A stretch of DNA of 64,000 nt from Pseudopyrenochaeta lycopersici. Taxonomy: Eukaryota; Ascomycota; Dothideomycetes; Pleosporales; Pseudopyrenochaetaceae. The position numbers and the translations under genes were made by a program. This document shows, piece after piece, positions 30,892-43,989 of this stretch (its first letter is position 1; every line of letters starts with the position of its first letter). The notes below the pieces were generated by a model, which was not told where the DNA came from, did not search any database, and saw nothing but the letters and a program-made list of their open reading frames with translations. The stretch covers positions 1,426,001-1,490,000 of the forward strand of contig NHZP01000001.1 of the NCBI GenBank assembly GCA_003313425.1. The letters run 5' to 3'.

Positions 30892-32540
30892 GTTCCTCTA
30901 CCTACAAACATGCGCATTGCGTACAACCGGTGCTTCCGGGAGACAATATGAGGGCAGATGCTAACATATTCAGATGAGCAAATACCGAAAGCTCCGCCGT
31001 TTGCTCGCGCCTTCGAATCAACATATCCCTACATCAACATATCACTACATTTAGCTTCTACGGTCCCACTTGCTTGTGGTACCGTCGTTGCTCTGATACC
31101 CCGTTTCCAATTGTATCCTTTTAATCTGCGCACATTGCGCAGTGGCGTTGCGGCATTTCTTTTACGCCCCGTCCTTGAATGTACACTATTGGAACATACT
31201 TCCCGCATCTAGCGTTGTGCTTCAACATCGAGGAGAGTTTGGAACAGGAGTTTGGAGGATTATCGCACAAAAGCCCTGCAGTCTATAGGGGCTGCTGACA
31301 TTATGAGATCTGTGTAACGAGATGCCTAGCTTGTGATGGATGCAATGAGGAAAGTCTGGAAGGTTGTTACGTGTTATAAGAGTATTCTCTTTGAAAGTAT
31401 ATAGCAAGTTTATTACATGACCTAACAAGTCCAATCAATATATGATCATCGCGCACTGCAGCAACGTGATTACGCATAACATCTTTTTGGCGTGGATTCG
31501 TTCAATGCTGCAAGCGCCCTCCTTTGTTCTACAGACGTATCTCTCCTTAACCTTGAGGTATATCGTTCAATCGTGGAGCGCGCTTGCCAGACTAAGGCGC
31601 TCGCGACTACCCTCACCTTGAACGAACCAAACATGCCCGGTAACTACGATACAACTCTAACTATTCTCGATCTTCGCATCAACTAGGCCATTACTTCCTT
31701 TCTTTTTCTCTCCAATAACTACAGTCCCGTATCACATACATGGCAAATATGGAAGCCAACTTATTTTCAGGCCACTTCCTCGTTCCTCTCTCATTTTAAC
31801 TCCGATTGTCTAAAGCCATGAAATGCATTTCGAATTCGAACTCCATTCAATTCTCTTCACACTCCGAAGAGCTCTCTCATTCACCGCTCTATGTAGGAAT
31901 CAGTTAGTCGCCATTTTGTGAAACAAAGATGAGCGTCCTTGATCCGTCAGACGCTGCAATAGATCTAATGAGAGTTTACTAAAATAGAGGCGTTTCAGCA
32001 ATGTGACTAGAGTCCAACTGCTTTTCTCAATAGATAAAGTCTGCTGCTTGAGCTAGTGGTTGTGAAAATGATTGTGGGAACAGTACCAACGCGGAGGTGT
32101 TCGTTGGAGATTGATTGGAGAGAGGGCACTTCAAGTGCTTCTAGAAGGAAATGATATGAAGTGATGTGTATGTGGGATATTGTGCAGTCAGATAGCATGT
32201 CTTAGTTACCCTCAATGCAGCACAGACTCCGGGGCACTGTGAGTGTTCAATACTTCTTTCTCCAGTCAGTGAAAGTCTCGGTGACTGGAAGTCAGACCTT
32301 TAGGCATATAAATGCTTGAGCAAGCGCTCAATGCCTTACCATACCTTTAACAGCAACTGGCCGTCCAAAAACTGCCAGTACAACTGAACTACCTCACTGA
32401 ACCCGAACCCACTGATCGAGAATCCACAGACAAAAATCATTACACCTCCCTTAATGACTACGGACCCATATTTCGAAAACTCAATTCAATAGCTAGACAC
32501 TCTTCAACTCCACCACACTCATTAACACTAACAAAGAAAC
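30892..32540. other. Intergenic, no supported gene
   Basis: About 1.65 kb of AT-rich sequence with short broken frames. The last ~200 bp (around 32330-32530) is A/C-rich and likely the leader of the small gene at 32541. Confidence 0.4.
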
Positions 32541-32771
32541 ATGTGTTACAGCCAACGCGTGAGATTCTACGGGTGCAACCACTGGAAGGGCGTCTCAATT
32601 ACATACCCATGTCCTACAGGGTGTGGCAATCCTTACATAGTTCCAGATCCTATCCCAAAACAACATTATGAAGGAGGAACATGCTATGAATGCGATCCAA
32701 ACCGTTGGCCGCATGGCAGAAAAGTCGTACCTCCGTCCATTGCTGCAGCGAAGAGGAAGGCGCAAGAGTAG
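32541..32771 (+). CDS. Small Cys-rich hypothetical protein, possible metal-binding
   Basis: 76 residues starting MCYSQRVRFYGCNHWKG. Cysteines at 2, 12, 24, 28, 48 and 51 with nearby histidines (including CNH and CPTGC, CYEC pairs) resemble a compact zinc-binding arrangement found in many short Pezizomycotina proteins beginning MCY. There is no signal peptide, so it is probably intracellular. An A/C-rich leader precedes the start and the context ACAAAGAAACATG is a good fungal initiation site. Function is unknown. Confidence 0.6.
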   Translation: MCYSQRVRFYGCNHWKGVSITYPCPTGCGNPYIVPDPIPKQHYEGGTCYECDPNRWPHGRKVVPPSIAAAKRKAQE

Positions 32772-33382
32772 TATCGAGGGGCGAAAAGGTAGGTGTATGA
32801 GAAAGAAGACGAAGGAACTGGTCGAGAAGAGCAGGAGACAGTGGATAATTTGGTGAGACAGCATGGTTCGGCTGCTGCCAGCTCGTGGGAGGAAGTAAGA
32901 TATCAGTCCTGCGATATACATGGTAACAGCACGGCTGCACATTTTCCTATCTCTCCTCGAGGCCTTCCCCATGTGAAGAACTTGCAGCTGGAGCAGGTAA
33001 ATGATGAAATGGATCTGTCTACATGCGGCAATACTCGTGATCTGATTCGCGCCGTAACGTCCCAAAATGGATTAGGTTGAATGTAGTACATATTGCTGTG
33101 CATGTAGACTGGTCACTAATCTCGTGAAACTTAAGTTTTGTTACATCGAAAAGTTGTTTTCATCGTCTTTCACTTCTGCGGAAGAATCCATCCGTAGTGT
33201 CTTTCCTTTGTTCAAGGCTTATTAAGTTTGTATGTCGGCATCGCAAGGCGTACTTGACATGCAGCCTTTCCACTCTTGGTTAGCAAAGTCCTGATTTAGC
33301 GTACGATTCAAGACGGCGTCACTTGGGACGTCGGTACTCCTCATTTCCTCCACCGAAAGAGTAACAGTAGCTTACGTTCAAT
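32772..33382. other. Intergenic, no supported gene
   Basis: About 610 bp; competing open frames on both strands show no family features. It includes the promoter side of the homeobox-C2H2 gene. Confidence 0.4.
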
Positions 33383-36061
33383 ATGGAGAATGCAGCGAAC
33401 AATTTTGCCAATGACTTCGAATCGTCGTCGTACTTCGCATTGAATGATCCTTTCGGCTCGGACCGCACTCTGAACGATGGCAGCCTCGCTGCGCTATCGG
33501 AGGCTTTGGCTGCGGCGCAAACCGCACCTCCGAATAACGACGACATCTGGATGTTGGAGCCTGCATTTCAAGATCTTTCTAATAATTCTACCTGCCTATC
33601 ATCACCTATCACCCCCGGGACTCCAATTGCGCGGGCCAAGCTCGGCAGCAGGTTCTCCAGAGATGTCATCCGCACACTGAAAAACTGGCTCATTGTTCAT
33701 CGGCACCATCCTTACCCTAACGATGAGGAGATGGTTTCACTCCAAGGCCAAACCGGCCTGAATAGAGCGCAGCTCACGAATTGGTTCGCAAACGCCCGAC
33801 GCCGGGGTAAGGTGCAAAGCATTCGACCCGCATCACCCCAAGTACGGAATTCTTCGACAGATCCCATTGATATCATCCCGAGGCCTGGAACACCGGCCTT
33901 CAGGCCGAGCCACCAATCTAAAGATCCAATGCAGCGCTGGGTCGACTCCCCGCCTGAGCATGAACCCGCCGCTGCGTGTGACATTGTGCGCGCTATGGCC
34001 TCGAGCTCGAGAAAGTCGTCCCGTAAGTTTACGTATTTCAGTTGTTCATTAGGGCTCTTTTCTCAGGGTGATACTGAAAGCCTATTCAGACGATAATAAT
34101 GTACACAACTTCAATCAAAAGTACAATGACCCGTGGCGTTCGCCGTACGATCGATCCTCAGCTAGTAGCGCTGGAACATCACACTCTAGCGAATTTTCAA
34201 ACCGCTATTCCTCAGGATCGCAATCTTCGCTCAAGCTTCGTCGAGCTCCCCGTAGAAAGCGTGTGACAAGGCGTCGACACATCGAGAATCACCGCACTGA
34301 GGATCCCAGCATGCCGTACCAATGCACCTTTTGTACAGAAGTCTTCAAAACAAAGTACGACTGGCAGCGCCATGAGAAGTCGCTCCATCTACCCCTCGAG
34401 AAATGGATGTGTGCTCTTCACGGCCCTTGTGCTCCTAAGAAAGATGTTGCAGAGCTTTGCTGCGTGTTTTGCGGTGAAGTCGCACCCGATGACGCACATA
34501 TTCAAGGACATCATTACTCAGCCTGTCAGGGCCGAAGCCTTGAGGAGCGTACATTCCATCGGAAGGATCACCTAGTACAGCATCTCCGACTAGTCCACAG
34601 CGCCAAGTTTGCGGATTGGTCGATGAATTCTTGGATGCTTCCTATGCCTAATCTTAAATCTAGATGTGGGTTTTGCGGCATCACGATGAGCACATGGCTA
34701 GAAAGAGCAGACCATCTCGGGGAACATTTCAAGATTGGTTTTACAATGGCGGATTGGAAGGGTGACTGGGGGTTCGATGACGCTATATTGAATATGATTG
34801 AAAGCGCTGTTCCACCATGTATGGCTTCTCGAATATTAATTCTAGACAGTAAGCTGACTTTGTCGTGCCAGATTTCATCGACTATGAGCGCACTACTTGT
34901 ATACCAATGAGAGGCAGTGATCCACCTTGGGGGTCTCCGCCGAATGCTTACGAGTTGATTAAAGTTGAGATTGAGTACTTTGTTCAAAGCTACTTTAACA
35001 TCAGTGGGCAATTGCCCACGAACGACGCCCTGCAAATCGAGGCTTGCCGCATCATCTTTGCAGCAGAAGCCACGGCATCTACACTTTTCTCGACCACAGA
35101 CATAATGCACGGCTTTTCATGGCTGCGCGATTTGATCATGTCCTCCGCAGAAGTGACGAGAAAAGCGAGGTTCGGGCCAATTAGAACATCTGCTGAGAAC
35201 AGGCACTTGCCACTCAGGATTAACGGCCAGGGTGGTTTGTTTGCGCAGTGCCCTCTGGAGATTCAACTCCATGCTTTTGCTACGGTACAGCAAGCGCTGG
35301 CTATGCCGCCTGACGATGGCCAGTACCAAAACGAGGCGTGCGAGATTGTGAGACGGATGGAGAAAGACTCGGACATGAAGTCTGACATCTTTGCAAATTG
35401 GGTTGTAAAAGGTATATATTCAAGCACGGACTGGCTCTCCAACTTCAAACAACGAGCAGGTGTATCGGACGCAGCGCGTGGTATCGGCTCTGCAACAGAC
35501 ACAAGCTTGGGACCAGATTGGGAGAAGCAATGGCCCCAGACAGCGCTCCCTCCGTTCGCAGAGTCGACCATGAACGTAGCCGATGCTTTCCTCGGAGCGA
35601 ACATTCCTGATGAAACTTCATCCACTCTTGTTGAAGATGTCTTCACATTATCAACACCATCTCCGTCCCTTGGTGTTACGCAGCCCACACCAACGAAGCC
35701 TTTTGACACGCCCTGCCGACCAAGGGCACTTTTACCAGAGGATACGAATTTCTTCCGGAATTTTGAAAGGGACATTAAGCGTTGGGTCGCGGCAACTATG
35801 GTGAGTGTCGACACACGATTGAGAGTATGACATATACTGACCTGGCTCTTCTTATAGTCTCCGAAGAACCCAAACTGTCATATACCGTCTGATGAAGAGA
35901 TTCAGCACCAGGCGAGGTGGATCATGTATGATGGCGATGATACTTGGAACCAGACTCCAGCGGATTATTCAGAGTGGCTGTGGCGGTTCAAAAGGGATGT
36001 TGGGATATCGAAGGATGTGAGTGCGATTGACCCTGCAGAATTGACAGGTATAATGCATTAG
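33383..36061 (+). CDS. Homeodomain plus C2H2 zinc-finger transcription factor
   Basis: Exons 33383-34022, 34090-34818, 34872-35800 and 35858-36061 (introns 67, 53 and 57 nt) give 833 residues. A TALE/KN-type homeodomain lies at about 88-143, with the HPYP loop extension and recognition helix LTNWFANARRR (W134, F135, N137). C2H2 fingers follow: YQCTFCTEVFKTKYDWQRHEKSLH at about 291-313, a less regular Cys/His region, and CGFCGITMSTWLERADHLGEH at about 406-426. The C-terminal part has WLSNFKQRAGV, and its last exon supplies DEEIQHQARWIMYDGDDTW and YSEWLWRFKRDVGI, helix-turn-helix-like motifs seen repeatedly in this fungal group. A nuclear DNA-binding role follows from the domains. Targets are unknown. 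Confidence 0.85.
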
Positions 36062-37665
36062 GAGTGAAGATCGAAGGAAAGAAAAGCGGGAATTGATATC
36101 CTGATTACTAGTCGTTTCAATGATAACGGACATTATGACTCGTTATTCTCAGTGGTTATTTCCCCCTTATTTTCTATTGCTGCTGGCGTCTGGCTGGCGC
36201 GTTGGGCATGCGCACTGACAAAATTACACAGCACAGCGTGATTCGATCGTCCATGGCTTCGGATATTAGGACGGCTGATGTTCTGAGTCAATGAACGAAG
36301 CATCACGTGCATGGCTAGTTGAGGAATTCGGACTTAAGCTGGGGCCGTGTGCTACATCTGTGTCACCCTGATACTATCGATAGGAGGATGGAATGTGACT
36401 TCCAGTCTAGCAATGATGATGACTGGAGGGAGTGCAGACGAAAGGCAGAGCAAATGTGGTAGTCCTTGTCCAAAAGCGTCAACGACTTCCACGTCCCGAA
36501 ATTCACGGGAGAAAGAACAACACCGAGGAGTGACTAAGCGGAAGAATAGAAGGCGTTCGAGGCCAAGCAGATTATTGTTCCGTCTTTCCCGATCATGGAC
36601 GAACGGACAGGTGTCTCGGGAGTCATAGGAGGTCGGGGCACTGAGGCCTGTGTGTGATTTTTTGCAACCTCGGCCGGGTAATCTAACGGCCATGGTTTGC
36701 AATACGAACTACCTATAGCAGACATAGGAACCAGGCTGTGTCTTGGTGTGACCGGGACTAGATTGCTCGATGACTGAGATGCCCGGCTGAGGTGAGACCG
36801 CGCCGAGCCATAGTGGAAGGGCGACAGGGAGATAATTTGGGTGCGTAAAGACAGCAGTCAGTCCAGCCTACGCGGCGTCAGGGGGGGGGTTTGAGCTGCT
36901 TTTGGAGGCGGTGCTGGCTAGGGCGTGGGTGGTTTGGGGGTGGTTTGGCACGTGGAGGTCTGGCAGTCGCGGAGAGCGTTGCGAGGTGCATGTGGGCAGG
37001 CACTTGCTTCTGCAGGACGACGGGCGATACGATGTGCCGCGCCGTGCGGAAGACAGCCCTATCAAATGCGGTAGTTGTCTGGCGGACCTACTAGAGCAGA
37101 TAGAGGAGAGGAAGAAGCTGCGTGCACATTTGCACGATGGCACAGTGGCAAGGCTTGCGCAATGTCGTCGGCCTGCACTCAGCTGACCGGGGCGAGGCGG
37201 TTTTTCTGTTCGCATTGCGCGAGGATGCGTTTCTTATGCCAGAGTGCCAGCGCATCGTCCAGGCGTCGGTTCCTGAGAAAATGGCCCGGTGGTGCGTCAG
37301 CCGGCGGCGCCAGGTCAGGCCAGGCCGGAGCGCCAACATTAGCGGCCAAATGCAGGATGCTGGCACTCTTGATTTCATCACACCTCGACACCCTTTCACA
37401 CCCGCCATCCTGCTCCGCACACGTCGCTGCAAATGTACCTGTCCGCTGCACGCCACAGTACCTCTGCTTCGACAGCATCGTCCCCGCGCTGCGGCGCTGT
37501 CCAACGACCGCCTGCCGCGTGCTGGCTGCGAGTGCCCCATCGCCTTTGACCGCTACTGTTCTCGGGCCTCGCTGCTATCCAGGCCCTCTCCAGCCAACAC
37601 GCGCCCGACTCCGCGCACACTATGCCACGGGCGCTCGTGCCGCTTGACGAAAAAGAAGCACCAGC
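36062..37665. other. Intergenic; GC-rich promoter and leader of VAC7
   Basis: No supported gene. From about 36850 the sequence becomes strongly GC-rich, includes a run of nine G (36881-36889), and all frames stay open by composition, giving misleading long frames that run into VAC7. The last ~300 bp are CT-rich. Confidence 0.45.
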
Positions 37666-40600
37666 ATGACCGCCATGGCCGACAACGACTTCCACTCCAT
37701 CACCGGCGTCTTGGAGTCGGCCGAGCCCACGTCAACGCCCACGGAACCTGCGCCTTCTGCACCCTCTGCGCCTGCTGCACCCTCTCCAGGGCCCCCCACA
37801 ACCAACGGCCACCGACCTGCTCCTGCCGCCGCTGCTGCTGCCTCCGAGTCCACCCCTCCTGCATCCATGCGCCACCAGACCCTGGCCGGCGTGCGCTCTC
37901 TCAACGTGTCGGGCTCTCCCTCGTCGGCAACCTCGCCGCTCTCCTCCCGCGACGCATCGCCAGCCCGCCCGCCACAGCGCACTGCTGGGCCCCCAGGGAC
38001 GAACCCCAAGCCCAGCTTCCGTTCACGCAAGAGCAGTACCGACGTGAGCCCGAGCAGGGGTCAGAGCCTTGCGGCCTCAAGTACCAAGACGCCCTCTGCT
38101 GCTGCCATCCAGCGCGCCCTCTCTGCAACCAGCATACCTGAGCTCCCTCCTGCCCCCGCTGCCGACCCTATACGAGCACCACGGCCCTTGAAGCCTTCAT
38201 CCGGCTCTACGTCAGGCGGCGACAACACCCCCCATTGGCCCATCTCGCCGCGTCTGAGGTCTCCACCGCCCGGGGATGACGGCCGCTCACGTTCGCGCGC
38301 AAACTCTCTCCGCACCCAGCTCAAAAAGGCCGACGCTCAATCTACGCCCGCCATTGTCGTCCAGAGCTCGTCGCCAGCCTCCCTCTCGCGCTTCCCCGTG
38401 AGGGATGAGCCCGTGGCAAGCGACTCAGACGAGCCCGTCCTGAGCATGAAAGGCCCGTCTCGCGGTGCCAGCGGTGTCGTCCCCAAGCTCGAGACGGTCC
38501 AGGAATCCAGCTTGCCTGCAACGCCCGGCTTCGATGGTCTAGAAGTGCAAACGTGAGCCATTCCCCGCAATAGCCCCACTCTTTGTCATCCGCAACGCAC
38601 GCTGCAAACTCGCACGCAAATAAATTCGCTGCCCGCGCCCAAACTTTTGCTAACCCCCCAATTTTAGGTTTGTTCCCTCCGCAATCGCGCACAAAAGTTC
38701 CGATGAAGAACGAAATGACGTCAGCTCGTCCAAAATTACCGAAGACCTCAGCACCGCCCTCAACAACTCCAAGAACTCGGAAAGCGGAAGCGACGGCGCA
38801 ACCAAAGCCGACAGGAAGGGCAAGATGCAGGATCAACGCGCCTCTTCTACCCATCGACAAAACTCTGTCTCCTCCAAGCCGTCGCTCTCATCCCTGTCAA
38901 ACAGGTCTCGGGCCGATCCGCCTTTGCGCAACATGACCGTGGAAACAGAAACGGTCCAGTCTGTAGCACAGTCGACCATTGCCAACCAGGACCGCTCGGC
39001 TTCTGGTCGTGCCGACGGAAGCCTCCGGCTGAAGCCTAGCAACGAGACCATACGCCCCAAGAAGGAAAGAAAACCCCAAAAGCGAAAAGCACCGTCAATC
39101 AATTCAGGCACTGGTAGGTCGCAACACATCTCGTACCACTACTATTCTCCAAGCCGGCCAGATGTTGGCTCGCACTGCAATACTGCATCCTCGCTTGGGA
39201 GCCCAACATCGTACCGCTCGTCTGACGACCGGCGGTCCATGTTGACCATGTCGCCACCAAGCCCAGAGATGCGCATGCTTTCTGCTCAGCCTCCCTCTTT
39301 CCGATATTTCTATTCAAGCACTAACACAGATCGCAAAGCTTCATCAAAAGCAGATGTCTTCGAACAGAAAGTTGCAAGTGCAGTCGATGAGGCCAACTCC
39401 TCAGACTCTGATGCGACCTTCATCTACGAATCGAACCCGCCCGAACATCAGCCACATCGCAGCCGACAGCACCATTCACGGACGCCGAGCATGACATCGA
39501 TTACCAGTCTGGCCGACCCGCGTCTGGCCATTCGTGATGCGCACAAGAACCCAAACAAAAAGAGCAGCATGAAGTTTACGAACCCTTACAACAATCCCAG
39601 CATAGATGGTGACGCTCTAGAACGTGGCGAAGGCACCATCCGAATCGGCTCGGGTCGAGTGGGTGGAGGCAGCCACCATCATCATATTGGAAGACATGGC
39701 CAAGGCCGCGGCGGTCTAGGTCACCTCGTCCTAGACAGCGATGCGTCACTGGCGCAATCATCACGCGCACGTGGCCCATCATCAAGGCAAGCGTCGCAGC
39801 CGAATAGCCCTCGCTTCCACACCTTCAACGTTGGCAACGGTCATGGCAATGGCAGCAAAATGCACGGAGAGTTGTCTGCCTACGATATGGACGCTGAGAA
39901 TGTGGCCGACGATGAGCGAACACCCTTGATCCCGTCTGGCCGAAGTCCACGCATCCGGACACCGCGCAGGCGGAACAGTCTCACTTTACGCCACCTGGAG
40001 CGTCGACATCGCAATAGTGGCGGTTGGTGTCGTCGCTTCGCTGGCTGCCTTGTCCTCTCGATACTCCTCCTCGTGGTTATTTTCAGCTCTGTTGGACTCG
40101 TCTTCGCAACCACAAAGCCACTCACCGGCATTGCCGTTGATTCCATTCAGAATGTCGTGGCAAGTCAAGACGAGATCATGCTCGATTTGATCGTCAACGC
40201 TACCAATCCAAATATTATCGGTGTTACAGTCTCCGACATGGACGTAATTATCTTTGCAAAGAGCAAGCACGTTGGATCTGACAAGTGGTGGCGTGAGCAT
40301 GGAGACGGCAAACACAACAACGAGGAAGACTGGCAACAGATTGATGTCTCAGTGTCGGACGCAGATGCTGAAGTTGGCGCCAGCGGTACTGATGAAGGCA
40401 ACGACCCTATCAATGGTGAACCTCGCACCATGTCACTTGGCCGCATCTTTCATTTCGACTCGCCATTAAACTTCGATGGTTCCTTCTTCCAGCAACGCAA
40501 TGCCCAGTCCGCTGGTGAGATTCGATTGTCTCATCCAGGGAATAGCTCCGAAACTGGCGGAAGGGAACGCTGGGAAGAGGTCCTACAGTACCCCTTCGAG

Positions 40601-40822
40601 CTCATTGTCAAGGGAAACTTCAAGTACACACTGCCCCTGAGCACACGAGAACACAAGGTTCTAATCACAGCATCCTATTACTATGATCCGGACCTGGAGA
40701 AGAAGAAGCTTTACAATCTAGTGGGGAAGAGGGGAGAGAAGCGGGAGGTGACACACCCTGTACCATCAATGCCATTGGGGCGATACGACCGCAGAGCACT
40801 ACCGCTCCTGAAGTTCCGATAG
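37666..40822 (+). CDS. VAC7: Vacuolar segregation protein Vac7, PI(3,5)P2 regulator
   Basis: Exons 37666-38552 and 38668-40822 with a 115-nt intron give 1013 residues. An in-frame ATG three codons later (37675) has an equally good context. The first ~740 residues are disordered, Ser/Pro/Ala-rich and basic. One transmembrane helix follows at about 753-776 (FAGCLVLSILLLVVIFSSVGLVFATT). The C-terminal ~235 residues form the conserved luminal domain (MLDLIVNATNPNIIGVTVSDMDVIIFAKS, ELIVKGNFKYTLPLSTREHKVLI). This is the architecture of yeast Vac7, the vacuolar-membrane activator of the Fab1 PI3P 5-kinase in the Vac14/Fig4 complex. The poor conservation of the N-terminal half is normal for the family. 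Confidence 0.9.
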
Positions 40823-41922
40823 CTTACCATCCCATTTTGTACCACAACACTACTCGGACTCCGGAAGGGCCAGCCGATGTTCGCACTCCGGCAACCATGG
40901 CCGAAAAGAAAACTGATACCCCATACACACGAGTTCACGACCCATAGATTTGATCTGGCCCGGATGATGCCCCATCAGCTCATCCGGCTTTACACTTTTG
41001 GCTGAACAGCCATTCACGAATTTCCTTTCCCTTCTAGCCTCGTTTTTCGCCGCCTAGTTTCTATGGCTGGCTGTACACATAGCCTGCGTTGATCTTGTCT
41101 GGACTGCAGCTTTTGTATGCGATTGAGCGATGGTTGTTTGTATCACGATAGTCTCGATTTAATCTTGAGGATATGACCTCTGGTCCTCACAAGTTCGCTT
41201 TCCGTTGCCAAGTTTGGAGGTGGACTTTATGTCCAGTCACGTTCTTTTGACACATCTCTCTTCTATGTAGCAATAGTTTAGCTATTTTTGAAGCCAAGCC
41301 CAGCATGGTGTTGCATTGGAGCGTTGAGCGGTTGGCCTCGCACGTGGGATCAAGAATGGAATAGTATCAGATCAGACCGATCACTCCATCAGTAAACCTT
41401 GACTTGAGTCTTACGTGGTCCATCAAGCGTGTTTTATCCGATCTTCTCGACATTCTGTGCCGCGAGTCGGACCTCTACATTTCCCTTTACTTGAGTTGTT
41501 CGACGATTTGCACACCCATTTCCGTGTCATGTCTGCTCACACCCAATGAAACCCCCCGTAGGTTTTACAACTAACAAGAATGGGATAGAGGGATTGAGGC
41601 AATTGAATCTCGTGAGTTATTCTGGTCAGTATAGATTACATTGTGGCACGATTGGCGAGTGAATGGGGCAGTAGTGATGAGAACAGCGAGGCTTCAATTT
41701 TTCTTCTAACATTTCGGAGATGGAAGTGATTGGCAGCCATAGACGACTGATGCCTGTTGTAGACTGTCTCCTCCAGTGAGCTAGTATGGAATACATATCC
41801 ACAGAGCCTAGCATAAGACCGCCACACGACACTTCCTTCCTTCCTTTTCCATTCCCAACCCCACATCACTCCACCCTACCTTACTCATCACCATACACTC
41901 CAGTTCCCCTCCACCACCCCCT
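40823..41922. other. Intergenic between convergent VAC7 and BTB gene
   Basis: 1.1 kb shared 3' region. Nothing coding is supported. The right end (about 41830-41940) is C/A-rich. Confidence 0.4.
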
Positions 41923-43544
41923 TCAAGCCCCACCAAACCGGACACCCCACCTCCTCTCCATGCCGACCGGCACAAAGAACGCAGTGACTTCAAACCCGTC
42001 TTCCTCAAGACTATGCACAATATCATCCCCAAACCCTACCACCTCCAACATCATCGTGAGGAAGTACCTCCGCTGCATCAGCGCGTTCAGACGCGGCTTG
42101 AGCACCGCGAGCACCGCGGCGCGCAGTGGGTCGGAGCGAGTGCGTGTTTTGCCCCAGAGGAGAACGAGGGAGTCTAGGAAGCGGTCCAGCATTGCAGCAG
42201 GGGAAGTGTCGTTTAGCTCATTGGGAATCGGGAAGGTGGGCGTGTACATTGGATTAGCTGGATGTGCCTTGACAATAGCGTTCCCCGTGTGCATTGCAAA
42301 GTCCGGAGTCACGCGCAGACTGAGTATCATGGCGGATATGTTGATGTAGTGTGCTATGGCGTGTTCACACAGCCGGGGCACGTTGTACTTTGCGCCTGTG
42401 CAGTAGGCGTGGATGTGCAAGTCTAGAAGCGTGATGTACGGATACTCGACACACATGTCTGGATCCAAGACGTAGGATCCTGCGTCGATGAACTCTAGCA
42501 TGGCTTTGATACCGTAGGGAAAGTCATCGCGCAGGCGAATGCAGCGTGTATGCGCTTTCTAAGGCCACTCGTCAGATTCTGGGGAAGTGGTGTTGGGGGG
42601 GGATATTAGCTTACGAGGAAGGGTCCGTCTAGCATATAGGCGAAGAAGCGGGACTCGTTGCATAGGGGATATTTGTTTATCTTGACGAAATGTCTACCTT
42701 TGTTGAAGGCGACGATGACTTCGTTTGGGGGAATGCTAGGGAAGGTTCTAGCGAGGTGTCAGTTATGCGGCTTTCTTGTCGTCGAGTTTAACACTCACTC
42801 ATTGAAGATTGCTGTCGGAACAATGTACACACTCACACGATTGCACTGTACAACTGGTTGTCCTTGAAACGCGAGCATGGGCCGCTTCGGAATGTCCAGT
42901 AGTGTGAGATCTTGGAGGTTCAAGTCGCTTAGGGTCGGAGGGCCGACGGGAATTAGCTGGTCGTACATGGTGGCATCTGAGTCCTCGTAGATGGTAGGTC
43001 CAGGCTCAGAGTCTAAGCTGACTTCCAACACTGCATCGAGAAGAGGACTGGAGACGAAGTCTGAGGTGAAGTCGGATGGGGAAGGGCCAAGCAGTGTCGA
43101 GTCTTGCGTCGTCGGTGAGATGGAGACGTTGAATTGTCTCAGTTCAGGGTTACCTATGGTCGGATTGCGGGCAGGATACGCTACTTCTTGGCCTGCAAGT
43201 CCATTGTAATTGAAATGCTTCTTCGAAAGATCCTGGAGAGGGTGTCCGCGAAGAGGGAGGCCTGTGTGCAACTGTGTGGAGGATTGGGGAAGATCTTGCT
43301 GGCTATGGTGAACTGCCTGACGGGTGTAGGGAGCCTCGTCAGTCTCACCTTTACTCTGGGTGAAGGGGATGGCATTTTCCTTGTCTGAGCCTATGAAGCT
43401 CGGTGGTATGTTGAGGTCATGGAGGGTAGGGGTAATGGACGCCCTTTGGACTTCCTGAGGCGCCTTGTGAATAAGATTGCTGATGTCTTTTGAAGCCGAG
43501 TCGAACGCCTGGCTGTATCCGCGCTTGCGTTCTTGACGGGCCAT
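41923..43544 (-). CDS. BTB/POZ-domain protein 1
   Basis: Exons 42799-43544, 42615-42747 and 41923-42558 (introns 51 and 56 nt) give 504 residues. The N-terminal half is Ser/Pro-rich and disordered. The BTB fold spans the junctions: IPPNEVIVAFNKGRHFVKINKYPLC, ESRFFAYMLDGPFL, then IRLRDDFPYGIKAMLEFIDAGSYV and LHIHAYCTGAKYNVPRLCEHAI. A helical region follows (AAMLDRFLDSLVLLWGKTR). BTB proteins usually act as cullin-3 adaptors or dimerising scaffolds; the partner is not visible. A start at 43706 is also in frame (558 residues) but adds residues of non-coding appearance, so 43544 (MARQERKRGYSQAF) is preferred. Confidence 0.78.
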
Positions 43545-43989
43545 CGTGAGGGGGTAGTGGGTGCTATCCACAAAATGTGGTGATGTACAAGGTAAAGAGG
43601 GGAGGATGACCTCAAAAATTTGGGTCTCTATGTATCCTGTTGCTTCGACGTGAAGGCGAGCTGAACGCGAATCGTACGCGTCAGTGGGAGTAACGCGTCG
43701 ACTCATGCGCTAAATAGCACAAACCGAATGACTTTTGTGAATGTATATCGATGGTGAAGTCGACTTCCATCGCTTCCGAAGAACCCGCGTTGGGCGAAGT
43801 ATTGCGTCGATGCTCGTGATCTGGTCCTAGACGCGAGCTTAGAGCGAGTGTCGTTGACTCTATGAGTCGCTGTACAAAGGAAAGTTAACGATAGGAGCCA
43901 TTAAGGCTATGATTTTCAGACCATCTGTGTCGTCTTTGCGGACAATCACTATTCTCTCCGCACACGACACTGATGGTAGACCTTCACCT
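43545..43989. other. Intergenic, BTB gene 1 promoter
   Basis: About 445 bp between the two co-directional BTB genes; no feature recognised. Confidence 0.4.

Noticed and set aside
37122..38141. A 339-codon plus-strand frame
   Set aside because: GC-rich leader sequence keeps several frames open. It runs into the VAC7 coding exon in a different frame and has Cys/Arg/His-rich composition typical of shadows.
41786..42349. A 187-codon plus-strand frame
   Set aside because: Antisense to the last exon of BTB gene 1, which has the recognisable domain.
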